A stretch of 64,000 nucleotides of DNA from Bradyrhizobium diazoefficiens (lineage in GTDB: Bacteria > Pseudomonadota > Alphaproteobacteria > Rhizobiales > Xanthobacteraceae): assembly GCF_018131015.1 (NCBI RefSeq), contig NZ_JAFCJJ010000030.1:1-64000 (forward strand), given 5' to 3'. Of this stretch, positions 1 to 7,392 are shown one piece after another (the stretch's first letter is position 1; every line of letters starts with the position of its first letter). The notes under the pieces are model-generated. The model was not told the origin of the DNA. It was given only the letters and a program-made list of their open reading frames with translations, and made no database searches. A program made the translations under genes and the position numbers.

Positions 1-440
1 TAACCAACAGGCCGCTCGCGAGCGCGCTTCCAAATCGCGCCGTAGCGAGCGGGCGGCCGGCCCGTTACTCCATCTACAACCACACCATCCATTGTGCTGC
101 CCGTCGGGCAAAACACCCATGCCGTGGGTCAACCCGCGCACGCAAAAACATTCCACTTTACCGAAATTCGGAAATGACGTATTAGTCGGCCACCTCATCC
201 CTCTCAAAGGGGCGTATCGCGATCGTCACGAACGCGGGGTGAGTGGCGGTGGACGCGGGCAGCGTCGGCGCGAAGGCGGTTGCAGGGCGGGTCACACCGT
301 GAGCGACGTCGGCGCGCACACGACCGGTGCAGCCTGGCGTACGGCAAAATCGTATGGTCCTTGCCGCAAGGCCTATCTGCCGATCACGATAAACCGGAAA
401 ATCCCCATTCAAATCAGTCGCTTGAGCGGTAGTCGCCCGA
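1..440. other. No gene recognised at the left edge
   Basis: The first 440 bases have open frames on both strands, but none has a convincing ribosome site, domain or known family pattern. The stretch is the interior of the mobile island, whose left end lies beyond the window. Confidence 0.5.
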
Positions 441-475
441 CAAACAAAAGGGCCTACCCGAAACAGGCAGGCCCT
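441..475 (-). terminator. Intrinsic terminator downstream of the AlpA-like gene
   Basis: AGGGCCT (449-455) and AGGCCCT (469-475) form a perfect 7-bp inverted repeat. On the minus strand it is followed by a T-rich tract (448-441). It lies 26 bp past the minus-strand regulator stop, where a terminator is expected. Confidence 0.6.
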
Positions 476-500
476 ATTAGGCCCTAGTCTCACGAAAGTT

Positions 501-764
501 CTAACCCGGCTTGCGTTGCCTGCGGTGCTTGCCGCGCAGGTTGAACCCATCAACTGCCTCCTGCCACGCGATGATCTCATCTTCGTACCAGACGCGCCGA
601 TGCGGGCTGATGAAAGTGCCTCCGGGAAACTTCTTGTCCTTGATCATGCGGTACAGCGTGGCGCGGCTGATTGGGATGAGGTCCAAAACCTGCTGCTCGT
701 TGAGCATCCGCCGGGGACCAGTTTTGTCTGGGGCGACACCCTCCGCTTCCGATATTTTATTCAT
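501..764 (-). CDS. AlpA-family HTH regulator / excisionase-like protein
   Basis: This is an 87-residue DNA-binding protein of the AlpA/MerR-like helix-turn-helix class, which in prophages and islands controls excision or integrase expression. The core has an HTH (ISRATLYRMI, about residues 32-41), a GGTFISPHRR-type wing and a W-x-E-D-E-I-x-A-W tail typical of AlpA. The ATG at 764 was chosen over longer upstream readings because GAGG lies 8 nt before it and family members start near here. The gene diverges from the gene at 875. A strong hairpin covers its ribosome site (774-805). With the integrase at the other end it forms the control and mobility kit of the island. The family call is firm; the role in excision is inferred. 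Confidence 0.85.
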   Translation of the reverse strand: MNKISEAEGVAPDKTGPRRMLNEQQVLDLIPISRATLYRMIKDKKFPGGTFISPHRRVWYEDEIIAWQEAVDGFNLRGKHRRQRKPG

Positions 765-773
765 GGCCGTGGC

Positions 774-805
774 CTCGCTGGTGTAGCGAAGGCTACGGCA
801 GCGAG
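774..805 (-). promoter_or_regulatory. Hairpin masking the ribosome site of the AlpA-like gene
   Basis: CTCGCTG (774-780) pairs with CAGCGAG (799-805), and GTAGC (783-787) pairs with GCTAC (792-796). They are separated by a 2x2 internal loop and capped by a 4-nt loop. In the minus-strand transcript the 3' arm contains the GAGG (776-773) that serves the ATG at 764, so folding would hide the Shine-Dalgarno site. It could instead be a protein-binding operator. Confidence 0.55.
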
Positions 806-814
806 CGCCTCGTG

Positions 815-837
815 CCGTTTTATTTATTGATCCGGCG
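815..837. repeat. Left arm of an inverted repeat flanking the gene at 875-1489
   Basis: The 16 bases 815-830 (CCGTTTTATTTATTGA) are the exact reverse complement of 1483-1498. The similarity continues through ATCCGGCG (830-837), which matches CGCCGGAT (1471-1478) after a short gap. Confidence 0.8.
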
Positions 838-874
838 GCTATCGCCCAATCAGATTTCAGACGACAATACCTAC

Positions 875-1489
875 ATGGTTCCGCTGGCTCCAACATACGA
901 TCAAGGCGTTGCCGAAATCACCGAGGCCGACGCGACCGCCTATGCGCGCCAGCTCGCGTGCATGGTGCGCGACGAAAAGCTGGAATGGTGCGGGCTGCCA
1001 CTAAATTGGTTCGACAAGGTTGACAACCACGCTGCCACCCGCAAGCTCATCGAGCGATTGGCCGTCCTGTCCCCAGACCTGATGTTGGACCTACCGCATT
1101 TAGCCCGCGCTGGTTGGGGCCTCGCTCACGAGGCTTTGCTGAAGCTGCACGTTCAGTACGAACACGAAGGCAAGCCGCGTCCGCCAGCGTTGGCGGCATA
1201 CATTCAGGAACTCGCGGCAGGCCGCACCTTTCTGCATGTCCCGTCGAAAAAGCAGGAAGATAATTTCCTGCGCAAGATTGCAATCACCTTCATCGTCGGC
1301 TCGATTTGCGAACGCTTCAAATTGAAACCGACACGGTCGTCCCGCAGCAGACCGAGCGGATGCTCGATTGTGGCGAAGGCCTTGGCCGAGGAAAGAATGG
1401 CGATTGGCGAGGATGCGGTGACAGCGATCTGGGCGCAGCTTGGCAAGGTGGCTTTTCCAGCCGAGTTTCGCGCCGGATGGGTTCAATAA
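875..1489 (+). CDS. Hypothetical island protein, 204 residues
   Basis: I do not recognise a family. The protein is soluble and mostly helical, with no signal peptide or membrane segment. The start at 875 (MVPLAP) is preferred to the upstream GTG at 812 because the added N-terminus would be encoded by the flanking inverted repeat. Ribosome-site evidence at 875 is weak. The stop codon (1487-1489) lies inside the right arm of the inverted repeat, and an intrinsic terminator follows 40 bp later. It is transcribed divergently from the AlpA-like regulator and precedes the RepA-like gene, so it could belong to the replication/control block. It is clearly a stand-alone unit. Confidence 0.6.
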   Translation: MVPLAPTYDQGVAEITEADATAYARQLACMVRDEKLEWCGLPLNWFDKVDNHAATRKLIERLAVLSPDLMLDLPHLARAGWGLAHEALLKLHVQYEHEGKPRPPALAAYIQELAAGRTFLHVPSKKQEDNFLRKIAITFIVGSICERFKLKPTRSSRSRPSGCSIVAKALAEERMAIGEDAVTAIWAQLGKVAFPAEFRAGWVQ

Positions 1490-1498
1490 ATAAAACGG
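1471..1498. repeat. Right arm of an inverted repeat flanking the gene at 875-1489
   Basis: Bases 1483-1498 are the exact reverse complement of 815-830, and CGCCGGAT (1471-1478) extends the match. The arm overlaps the stop codon of the enclosed gene. Confidence 0.8.
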
Positions 1499-1528
1499 TT
1501 CGAACCGACCTTTGCGATAAACGAGAAG

Positions 1529-1568
1529 ACGCCGCTCCCAGTCGAGCTGGGGGCGGCGTCGTTTCATT
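1529..1568 (+). terminator. Strong intrinsic terminator
   Basis: A 13-bp stem (1529-1541 with 1547-1559, one G-T wobble) has a 5-nt loop and is followed by CGTTTCATT. It closes the 875-1489 unit and separates it from the RepA-like gene. Confidence 0.75.
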
Positions 1569-1634
1569 GAGCTTCATCGTCACTGCGCTTCGGGCTGAGG
1601 GGTGCCGGTGTAGCCCGAACCGGGTGCCGCATCG

Positions 1635-3002
1635 ATGCCGACCACGACCGGAACGACCTCACGATTCTCTCTGAACAATTCTGAGATCGCGCGTATCCAA
1701 CAAGCCACCGGGCTTGGGCCCACGGATGCAGAACTACTTTTGGTATTTCGCAGCATTGGCGATAGCCCTCTCTACGAGCATGAGCGTATCCGCGTAGCGG
1801 AGCTGGAGCGCCGTCTCGCCCGCGCCGATGTTGAGCGCGTCAGTTCATTCCGAGCCAACGACAACGCTCGCGGCCTGTCATCATTCCGCGCACACACGCC
1901 GCCGACGGTACAGCCAGAGCACAAGACCGAGGAGCCTCTCGCGCGTCTCGACATCTCCGGCTGGGACGATGTCGAAGTGCCGCAACGCGACTGGGCCGTT
2001 AGAGACCGGATCATCCGCCGCGCCGTAACGCTGCTTTCGGGCGAAGGCGGGGTCGGTAAGTCGATCCTGACTTTGCAGTTATGCTGCGCCCATGCGCTCG
2101 CACGCGATTGGTTCGGCTCCATGCCCGAGCCCGGCCCAGCGATCTTTCTCGACGCCGAAGACGACGAGTCCGAGTTGCACTTCAGGCTTGACGCGATCCG
2201 TGCCCATCTCGGCGTCACGTTCAAAGAGTTGGACGACGGCGCGCTGTGCCTCATGCCTCTCGCGGGTAAAGACGCGCTGCTCGGCTTGCCAGATCGCGCG
2301 GGCATCATCCAGCCGACGCCGTTGTTTGAGCGGCTGTTGCTGACAGCGACCAACATCAAGCCGATGATGATCGTGCTGAACAGTGCTGCCGACCTGTTCG
2401 CAGGGAACGAAAACAATCGCAGTGAGGTCCGGCAATTCATTGGCTTGCTGCGTCGCCTCGCCATCGCCAGCAATGCCGCCGTGTTGCTGACGTCACATCC
2501 GAGCCTGAGCGGTCTTTCGTCCGACAGCGGACTTAGTGGCTCGACCGCGTGGAATAACAGCGTCCGGTCGAGGCTGTTCTTCAAAGCGGTGAGCGACACC
2601 GACGACGACAGGAGCGGCGAGCGCGAGCTGATCGTGCGCAAGAATAACTATGGTCCGACCGGCGAAACCATCCGCATGGTCTGGCGCAACGGCCTGTTCG
2701 TGCCGGTGGCGACACCGTCGAGCATCGAGAAGGCCGTCGCGGAGCGGAAGGTCGAAGACCTGTTTATGGGCCTGCTCGCCCGGTTCAGTCACGAGGGCCG
2801 GAAGGTTTCGGATAAAACCGGGACGAACTACGCCCCGGCCAAGTTCGCGGCCGAGCCGGAAGCCAAGGCCGCGAGGTGCAGCAAGGAGGCGCTGGCGGAA
2901 GCCATGCGGCGGCTGTTCACGGCCGACAAGATCCGGGTTCAGGAGGACGGGCCTCCCTCGCATCGGCGGTCCCGGCTGGTGATCGTCGGGGGTGTGTCGT
3001 GA
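1635..3002 (+). CDS. RepA-like RecA-fold ATPase (AAA_25 family)
   Basis: This 455-residue protein is probably a hexameric replicative helicase or loader of the plasmid RepA/AAA_25 class, acting on the DNA of the island. Residues 1-105 form a variable N-terminus. Walker A is G-E-G-G-V-G-K-S near residue 140. The block IFLDAEDDESELHFRL is the usual second helicase motif. The Walker-B region reads MMIVLNSAADLF and is followed by GNENNRSEVRQFIGLLR. The family normally has Asp where this protein has Asn, so ATP hydrolysis may be changed. A LLTSHPSLSG sensor-like strand follows. The C-terminus is basic. Its stop overlaps a GTG-started small ORF that contains the CTTCCACCG array, linking ATPase and putative origin. 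No strong Shine-Dalgarno is visible at 1635, so the start is provisional. Confidence 0.8.
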   Translation: MPTTTGTTSRFSLNNSEIARIQQATGLGPTDAELLLVFRSIGDSPLYEHERIRVAELERRLARADVERVSSFRANDNARGLSSFRAHTPPTVQPEHKTEEPLARLDISGWDDVEVPQRDWAVRDRIIRRAVTLLSGEGGVGKSILTLQLCCAHALARDWFGSMPEPGPAIFLDAEDDESELHFRLDAIRAHLGVTFKELDDGALCLMPLAGKDALLGLPDRAGIIQPTPLFERLLLTATNIKPMMIVLNSAADLFAGNENNRSEVRQFIGLLRRLAIASNAAVLLTSHPSLSGLSSDSGLSGSTAWNNSVRSRLFFKAVSDTDDDRSGERELIVRKNNYGPTGETIRMVWRNGLFVPVATPSSIEKAVAERKVEDLFMGLLARFSHEGRKVSDKTGTNYAPAKFAAEPEAKAARCSKEALAEAMRRLFTADKIRVQEDGPPSHRRSRLVIVGGVS

Positions 3003-3250
3003 CCTTCCACCGCCCATTCCAGCGCCTTCCACCGACCTTCCACCGCGCCCTCGAAGGCTTCCACCGCCCGTTCCACCGCCCCTGTCACCGGCTTCCACCG
3101 GGGTGTGCTTCCACCCCCCCTTGTACCCCCCACGCGGTGGAAGGGGTGGAAGCGCGTCTCGGGGGACGCTCCACCCTTCCACCGCGTCGGATCGACTACG
3201 AGAGCCAGCGCGGCGGAGCGATCCACGTCAAAAAGAGGAGAGCAAAATGA
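2999..3250 (+). CDS. Small His/Pro/Arg-rich ORF coupled to its neighbours
   Basis: This is an 83-residue reading frame that starts with GTG overlapping the stop of the RepA-like gene (GTGA at 2999-3002). It ends with TGA overlapping the ATG of the next gene (ATGA at 3247-3250). Such double coupling argues for translation. The product is rich in FHR and LPP tripeptides. These arise because the CTTCCACCG DNA repeat is read in different frames, so the peptide pattern is a by-product of the DNA array. No family is recognised. It may be a real small protein, or a frame kept open to carry translation to the next gene across the origin-like array. Confidence 0.45.
   Translation: MTFHRPFQRLPPTFHRALEGFHRPFHRPCHRLPPGCASTPPCTPHAVEGVEARLGGRSTLPPRRIDYESQRGGAIHVKKRRAK
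3004..3184. repeat. Iteron-like array of CTTCCACCG, candidate replication origin
   Basis: CTTCCACCG occurs exactly at 3004, 3026, 3037, 3058, 3092 and 3176. Near copies lie at 3016, 3070, 3082 and 3108. One exact inverted copy is at 3135-3143, with a near copy at 3144-3152. From 3004 to 3092 the copies sit about 10-12 bp apart, one helical turn, and the spacing is not a multiple of three, so the repeat is a DNA-level signal and not a protein repeat. It directly follows the RepA-like gene, as plasmid iterons often do. Origin function is inferred. Confidence 0.65.
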
Positions 3251-4035
3251 TCAACTGGCCAACACGCGAGGAATGGGCAGAGCAGCGGCAGCAGCAGCCC
3301 GGCCTGTTGCCTGCCGACTACCTGTCCGCACAACCGAAGTTTCCGAGCAGTCGATTTGAGGACTATGCCAACACGGCCGAACTCCACGCCGTGATCCGTG
3401 CGCTACAACAGGCGTGGCGCGATCTCGGTCGCGACGTGAGAGGCGCAGCCAAGGATACCGATGCCAAGCGAGAGGCGAGCGTCAAACGCCAAGACATCAA
3501 CTACCTGATCAAGCAGCTACAGGGCGACAATCGCGCCAGCTTGCCGCTCTGTAGGGGCACGCGGCTTGATTCCGAAGAGCTGTCGGCATTGGTGCCGCTG
3601 CTCGGCAAGATCGAGGCTCGCTACGAGACAGCGCGCGAAGCGGCGAAAGCAGCACATGACCAATGGTGGCAGAACAGGCCACCCGCCGACGTCAGTGATG
3701 ATGCATGGGCTGCTGAACTGGAGCGACGGCGGCAGTGGGACGAGGATGCGCGCCGAAGAGACGCGGAGCGGGCCGCGTGGGAAGCAGGCCGTGAGGAGCG
3801 AGAGCGTAAACAGCGCGAGGAGGCCATCGCACGCGGCGTCGCAAAACGCGCGAAGCGCCGCGAGCAGAAATTCCGGGAAGCCGTCCAAGCCTTGCGCGAC
3901 AACGCGCTCCGACCCATGAGTTACTGCCGCTGCTGCAAGAAGGATCTGACCGACCCGGCATCAATCGCACGCGGCATTGGTCCCGAATGCTGGGAACACG
4001 TCCTCAAGGCAGTTGAGCGCGGGCAGGCAGCCTGA
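3247..4035 (+). CDS. DUF6011-type zinc-finger protein with coiled coil
   Basis: This is a 262-residue protein of unknown role. About residues 145-215 are very rich in Glu, Arg and Ala and are probably coiled coil. The C-terminus has C-R-C-C-K-K-D-L-T-D, then a G-I-G-P-E-C-W motif, the pattern of DUF6011 treble-clef/zinc-ribbon modules found in phage and plasmid proteins. The ATG at 3247 overlaps the preceding small ORF (ATGA). The longer in-frame reading from 2992 is rejected because it would translate the iteron array in a third frame. The position next to the RepA-like gene suggests a DNA replication or nucleoprotein role, but nothing proves it. Confidence 0.75.
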   Translation: MINWPTREEWAEQRQQQPGLLPADYLSAQPKFPSSRFEDYANTAELHAVIRALQQAWRDLGRDVRGAAKDTDAKREASVKRQDINYLIKQLQGDNRASLPLCRGTRLDSEELSALVPLLGKIEARYETAREAAKAAHDQWWQNRPPADVSDDAWAAELERRRQWDEDARRRDAERAAWEAGREERERKQREEAIARGVAKRAKRREQKFREAVQALRDNALRPMSYCRCCKKDLTDPASIARGIGPECWEHVLKAVERGQAA

Positions 4036-4045
4036 CTGCACGAAT

Positions 4046-4070
4046 CTCGCCGGGCCGGATGCCCGGTGAG
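4046..4070 (+). promoter_or_regulatory. 10-bp stem-loop between two island genes
   Basis: CTCGCCGGGC (4046-4055) pairs with GCCCGGTGAG (4061-4070), with one wobble and a 5-nt loop. There is no T-tract. It lies just before the GGGAGG ribosome site of a tiny ORF, so it may be a weak terminator or a leader structure. Confidence 0.4.
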
Positions 4071-4088
4071 CGCGAGGGAGGACAAACC

Positions 4089-4163
4089 ATGACCGACTAC
4101 AAATCGACACCACACCTTCCCGACGACGAAGGTCGCCGGTTGCTCAGTGAGGTTTGGCTATGA
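4089..4163 (+). CDS. Possible 24-residue small protein
   Basis: The peptide starts MTDYKSTPHL and ends SEVWL. The evidence is the strong GGGAGG ribosome site with good spacing before the ATG, immediately after the DUF6011-type gene. There is no recognised family. Its stop (4161-4163) overlaps another ATG (ATGA) opening a 13-codon frame, and it converges with the minus-strand gene ending at 4165. It could be a decayed remnant. Confidence 0.3.
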   Translation: MTDYKSTPHLPDDEGRRLLSEVWL

Positions 4164-4164
4164 C

Positions 4165-4677
4165 TCACTCCATTCTAGGTCCAGCGCCCGGCCGAAAATG
4201 AATATTATCCTGATTCAACTTATCCTCGTCCTTCGGCCCAACATCGGCGCGAGCAGCGATGACGAGGTGATCAAGACCGAGCTGGATCGATTTTGCTGCG
4301 GCGACCCGCTCAATGTCCCGCTTCGCCTTACTCTTCGCCGCGAGCGCAACTTGGATTTCGTCCAGCGCCGCAATAGTGGCTGGACTGCCATAGACCCGCA
4401 CCCGATTTGCTGCTCTCACAAATGGGATCGAAAACTCATGATCGACCGCCTCATCGTACTTGGGGTCGCCGCTTCGCCAGCCGTAATCCGTCAGCAAGTC
4501 GATGACCTTTTGATAGCTCTCTAGGCGTTCGCTCCGCCGCTTCATGCGAAGTTCTTCGTTCTTTTGGGCGATCTCGCTGTTAGTCACGTGAATGGTGGTA
4601 AAAGTGGTGATCCCGGCAACGACGAGGGCAACTAAACTCGAAATCGCAAGGGTTGAAAGCGGGCTGGAATCGGACAT
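4165..4677 (-). CDS. Membrane-anchored hypothetical protein
   Basis: This is a 170-residue protein with one N-terminal transmembrane segment (about residues 9-31, LAISSLVALVVAGITTFTTI). A long charged, mostly helical cytoplasmic domain follows. The ATG at 4677 has a GGAGG Shine-Dalgarno 8 nt upstream. I do not recognise the family. Single-pass anchor plus helical domain resembles the 8207-8788 protein on the same island, and such architectures are common among unassigned island cargo. It is monocistronic on the minus strand among plus-strand genes, so it probably has its own promoter. Confidence 0.7.
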   Translation of the reverse strand: MSDSSPLSTLAISSLVALVVAGITTFTTIHVTNSEIAQKNEELRMKRRSERLESYQKVIDLLTDYGWRSGDPKYDEAVDHEFSIPFVRAANRVRVYGSPATIAALDEIQVALAAKSKAKRDIERVAAAKSIQLGLDHLVIAARADVGPKDEDKLNQDNIHFRPGAGPRME

Positions 4678-4782
4678 GGCATTAACCTCCGTTCACGATC
4701 CGCCACTTGGCCGAGGTTGTGGCGACAATTCTAGCGCTCGTGAGGTCCTCGTCGCAACTGATGGACGATTGATACGACAGTG

Positions 4783-5025
4783 ATGCTCCACCACCAATCA
4801 TCGACGTCGCCAGCCGCCGAGAAGCGCCGCCTGCGCCGGGAACGCAAGCGGCGCTATCAAAGCCGCTTGGCGGCGGGGCTGAGCTGCTGTGATGTCGAAT
4901 ATGACGACGTGATGCTGCAATTCTTGATCTCAGCGCGCTGGCTGCCGGAAGCTGACGCCGACGATCCAGCCAAGATCGGCGCGGCCGTTTCGGCCATGTG
5001 GCGAGACGCGGCGCTCGAAAAATAG
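4783..5025 (+). CDS. Small basic hypothetical protein
   Basis: This is an 80-residue protein with a very basic segment (EKRRLRRERKRRYQSR, about residues 13-28), then an acidic/hydrophobic C-terminal half. The pattern resembles small DNA-associated island proteins, but no named family is recognised. The ATG at 4783 was chosen; an in-frame GTG lies one codon upstream. It sits 61 bp before the capsid gene in the same direction. Confidence 0.6.
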   Translation: MLHHQSSTSPAAEKRRLRRERKRRYQSRLAAGLSCCDVEYDDVMLQFLISARWLPEADADDPAKIGAAVSAMWRDAALEK

Positions 5026-5086
5026 CTTGTGACTGGCGGGGTATGCGTACCCTCTGGCCATTCGTCGGCCGTGCCATGATCGCAGC

Positions 5087-6145
5087 ATGAGCACAGCCGA
5101 ACCCGAAGGACTTCCGCTTCGCATTGATCCCTTCGCCCGCAACCGTGAGCGCAGGCAGTCACTTCATCGCGCCCTTGCCGCTCTCGTTCTAGCGACGCCG
5201 AAGAGATCCGCCGAGCAGATCCTGCGCAATGAATGGCCACGCGACGTATCGGCCGGAGCGATTGTGAGGGCTGCTGTTACTCAGGCAACGACCGAGAACA
5301 CCGGCCTGCCGTCGGTTACCAAGATCGATCTATTGCCCGAGGTCGCCCCGATGTCGGTGGCTGTACGATTGTTTGCAAATTGTTTGCGCGTGAACCTCGA
5401 CGGCGTTAGCAAGGTCGCGGTGCCGCGCTCCGTTCCGAGTAAAGTGCCGATCTTCGTTGGCGAGGGCAAACCAGCACCGGTGATCGATCTCAGCCTCCTC
5501 GACAGCATGATCGGACCGACGCGCAAGATCCTCGTCCTCAGCGCGACGACGACCGAACTGGAAAGGGCCGGACCGGAGGCCGCCTCTGCCGTCATCGGCC
5601 GGGTCATTGAGAACTCGGTGACTAACAATCTCGACACACCAGTGTTCGACGACGTTGCCGCCGACGACGACAGGCCCGCCGGATTGCTGTGGGGATTGAC
5701 GCCGCTCGCGCCCAGCACCAACACCGGCCTCATCGCTATTGCCGACGACCTTGGCAACCTTGCGGGCGAAATTGCCGCGAACGATGTTGTCACCGACGGC
5801 ATGGTGATCGTTACGAATTCGGCGCAGGCCAAGCGGCTTGAGGTGTTATGCCCGCTACTAAGGAACGTCTTCGGCTCCCCGCGCGTCCCAGTAGGCCGCG
5901 TCATCGGCATAGCACCGAGCGCTGTCGGTAGCGGTTATTCGGGCGTCCCTGTAATCGACAAGAGCAAGGGGTCCGCCTTCCATTTCGAGGACACGGCTCC
6001 AAGCGATATAGGCACAGCCAGCGGCGTTGCGGCTCCGACGAAATCGGCGTTTCAAACGGACGTGATTGCGATCAAGGTCCGATGCTACGCGGCGTGGGCT
6101 CGCATCGCGCCGGGCATAAGCTTCGTAGACGGTGTGAATTGGTGA
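5087..6145 (+). CDS. HK97-like phage major capsid protein
   Basis: This is a 352-residue protein with the layout of HK97-fold capsid subunits. A helical N-terminal arm (residues 1-65) is followed by a PSKVPIFVGEGKPAPV segment like the E-loop/core entry (around 122-137). Next comes an LSATTTELERAG helix and a GLLWGLTPL motif. It ends QTDVIAIKVRCYAAWAR...GVNW, the usual C-terminal strand in which capsids close on a final Trp. The expected job is building a small icosahedral shell. No portal, large terminase or tail gene is present nearby, so the shell would have to be filled by a helper phage or is a remnant. The stop overlaps the next gene (GTGA). The family call comes from motif reading only, without a profile search. 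Confidence 0.72.
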   Translation: MSTAEPEGLPLRIDPFARNRERRQSLHRALAALVLATPKRSAEQILRNEWPRDVSAGAIVRAAVTQATTENTGLPSVTKIDLLPEVAPMSVAVRLFANCLRVNLDGVSKVAVPRSVPSKVPIFVGEGKPAPVIDLSLLDSMIGPTRKILVLSATTTELERAGPEAASAVIGRVIENSVTNNLDTPVFDDVAADDDRPAGLLWGLTPLAPSTNTGLIAIADDLGNLAGEIAANDVVTDGMVIVTNSAQAKRLEVLCPLLRNVFGSPRVPVGRVIGIAPSAVGSGYSGVPVIDKSKGSAFHFEDTAPSDIGTASGVAAPTKSAFQTDVIAIKVRCYAAWARIAPGISFVDGVNW

Positions 6146-6597
6146 GTCCGCTGATGGACAGCAATCGCGAGATGGAAGCCGCAGAAGCAAAACGAGCTGC
6201 TCAAGACGCAGCCGAGACGCAGCGATGGGTAATCTACATCGAGGCCAAAATTGCCGCTGCAAAGGCTGAGCTTCGAGACGAAAGCCTCGTGATGCTAAAG
6301 GGATTGATTGATGAAGTAGCCAAGGTGTTCGCGAGCCGCAAGCAGGAGAAGGAACTGCGCGCCAAGATCACCGCGTTGGAGCAGCGCCTCACCGAGGTCA
6401 CTAAAGCGATGCCGCGAGGCTCCAACGAATTTTTCTATCTCGATGCAAACGGAAACAAGCAGGACCGCGGCCTGCATGGGCCGATCTTGCGCGCGGTCGA
6501 TGGCCCGAAGATCGACGAGAAGATCATGGGGCCGATCCGCGCCAAGCATCGTGCGCGCTGGCTTGAGGAGCAGAAGGCCCGGAGGCTGCATGGCTGA
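6142..6597 (+). CDS. Coiled-coil hypothetical protein downstream of the capsid
   Basis: This 151-residue protein begins at a GTG whose bases overlap the capsid stop (GTGA, 6142-6145); an ATG at 6154 is the alternative start. Residues 15-100 are strongly heptad-like (Glu/Lys/Ala/Leu), which predicts a coiled coil. The C-terminus is basic. Translational coupling to the capsid suggests a head-associated or scaffold-like role, but no family is recognised. It overlaps the next gene by 8 bp. Confidence 0.6.
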   Translation: MSPLMDSNREMEAAEAKRAAQDAAETQRWVIYIEAKIAAAKAELRDESLVMLKGLIDEVAKVFASRKQEKELRAKITALEQRLTEVTKAMPRGSNEFFYLDANGNKQDRGLHGPILRAVDGPKIDEKIMGPIRAKHRARWLEEQKARRLHG

Positions 6598-6817
6598 CGA
6601 TGATCCCAGAGTTGCCGCATGGATCGCTGACATCAACGCGAGCACAGGCGCTTGCGAGCTTCGCGACCATGCCGAGGCGCTGGCCGAAGCGGTCCGCATC
6701 ATCCGCGCCCCGCCGCCGTCTTTGCCGCTCGACCCGGTCGCGCGTGAACGGGTGTTGGCGACCGCCGTTGTAACCTATCGTGACGCTGCGCGAAGGCTAC
6801 TCTCTTTGGTTGCGTAG
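6590..6817 (+). CDS. Small helical hypothetical protein
   Basis: This 75-residue acidic-to-neutral helical protein starts MADDDPRVAAWIADIN. The ATG at 6590 lies inside the last codons of the preceding gene, with GGAGG just upstream (6581-6585). No domain is recognised. It is the third gene of the capsid-led overlapping cluster. Confidence 0.6.
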   Translation: MADDDPRVAAWIADINASTGACELRDHAEALAEAVRIIRAPPPSLPLDPVARERVLATAVVTYRDAARRLLSLVA

Positions 6818-6931
6818 CTGGTTATCCGAAGTCGGAACAAATTGGATCGCACGATACAAAAATGGAACCGAGTTCTGGCTTTGGGAAAGTCCTTCTCCTG
6901 CCGCACAACCGCCGCGTGCGCGATTGTGGCG

Positions 6932-7222
6932 ATGACTGAGAACAGTAACGCATTGATATTGCGCGGGAAAATTACGTTTTGGCTCGTTACAGAAGAGCCA
7001 ATGGAACCAATGGGTTATCGGGTCGCGGAAGTCGAGGCCCTAGGAAGGCCGCTGGTGAGCTGGATTGAGGCCGGATGGTGCCGAGTGCCAGACGGTCTAG
7101 GAAAACCGCTGTACGAGGCACCTGAAGGCCCTTCTGATCGATTGGGGGTGGGGGGTGGGTCGGAAAAAGTCCGGCGATACGACTTCCGAACGCGGCGGCG
7201 CTCCGATCTTGCTACAACCTGA
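6932..7222 (+). CDS. Doubtful hypothetical protein
   Basis: This is a 96-residue frame from an ATG at 6932; an upstream TTG at 6842 would add 30 residues. There is no clear ribosome site or known domain. It contains KITFWLVTEEPMEPMGYRV and ends in a basic tail. An antisense frame (7015-7530) is open too, so openness alone is weak evidence. It fills the gap between two better-supported genes. Confidence 0.3.
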   Translation: MTENSNALILRGKITFWLVTEEPMEPMGYRVAEVEALGRPLVSWIEAGWCRVPDGLGKPLYEAPEGPSDRLGVGGGSEKVRRYDFRTRRRSDLATT

Positions 7223-7392
7223 AGTAGGTGTTTCGGGCCGAATCGGAGATAAGGCGGGATTCGGGAGCAGAATCCTTCTCCTTGGGGGTTGCGGCCTCTC
7301 GATACCTCTTCACAACCGCTGCGATTAGTGCGCTGATCTGGCAAAATCTCGCGGATCTGCGAGAGTATGAGCCAGCAACGAGAGTCCGCCCC

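Noticed and set aside
92..580. Opposing ORFs at the left edge
   Set aside because: Both strands are open over the same DNA; neither has a ribosome site or family pattern, and a minus-strand terminator lies inside.
3004..3184. CRISPR-like array
   Set aside because: Repeats are only 9 bp and 10-22 bp apart, without spacers of CRISPR size and without cas genes.
2992..3246. N-terminal extension of the DUF6011-type protein through the iteron array
   Set aside because: It reads the repeats in a third frame as low-complexity Pro/Arg; the ATG at 3247 is coupled to the previous ORF.
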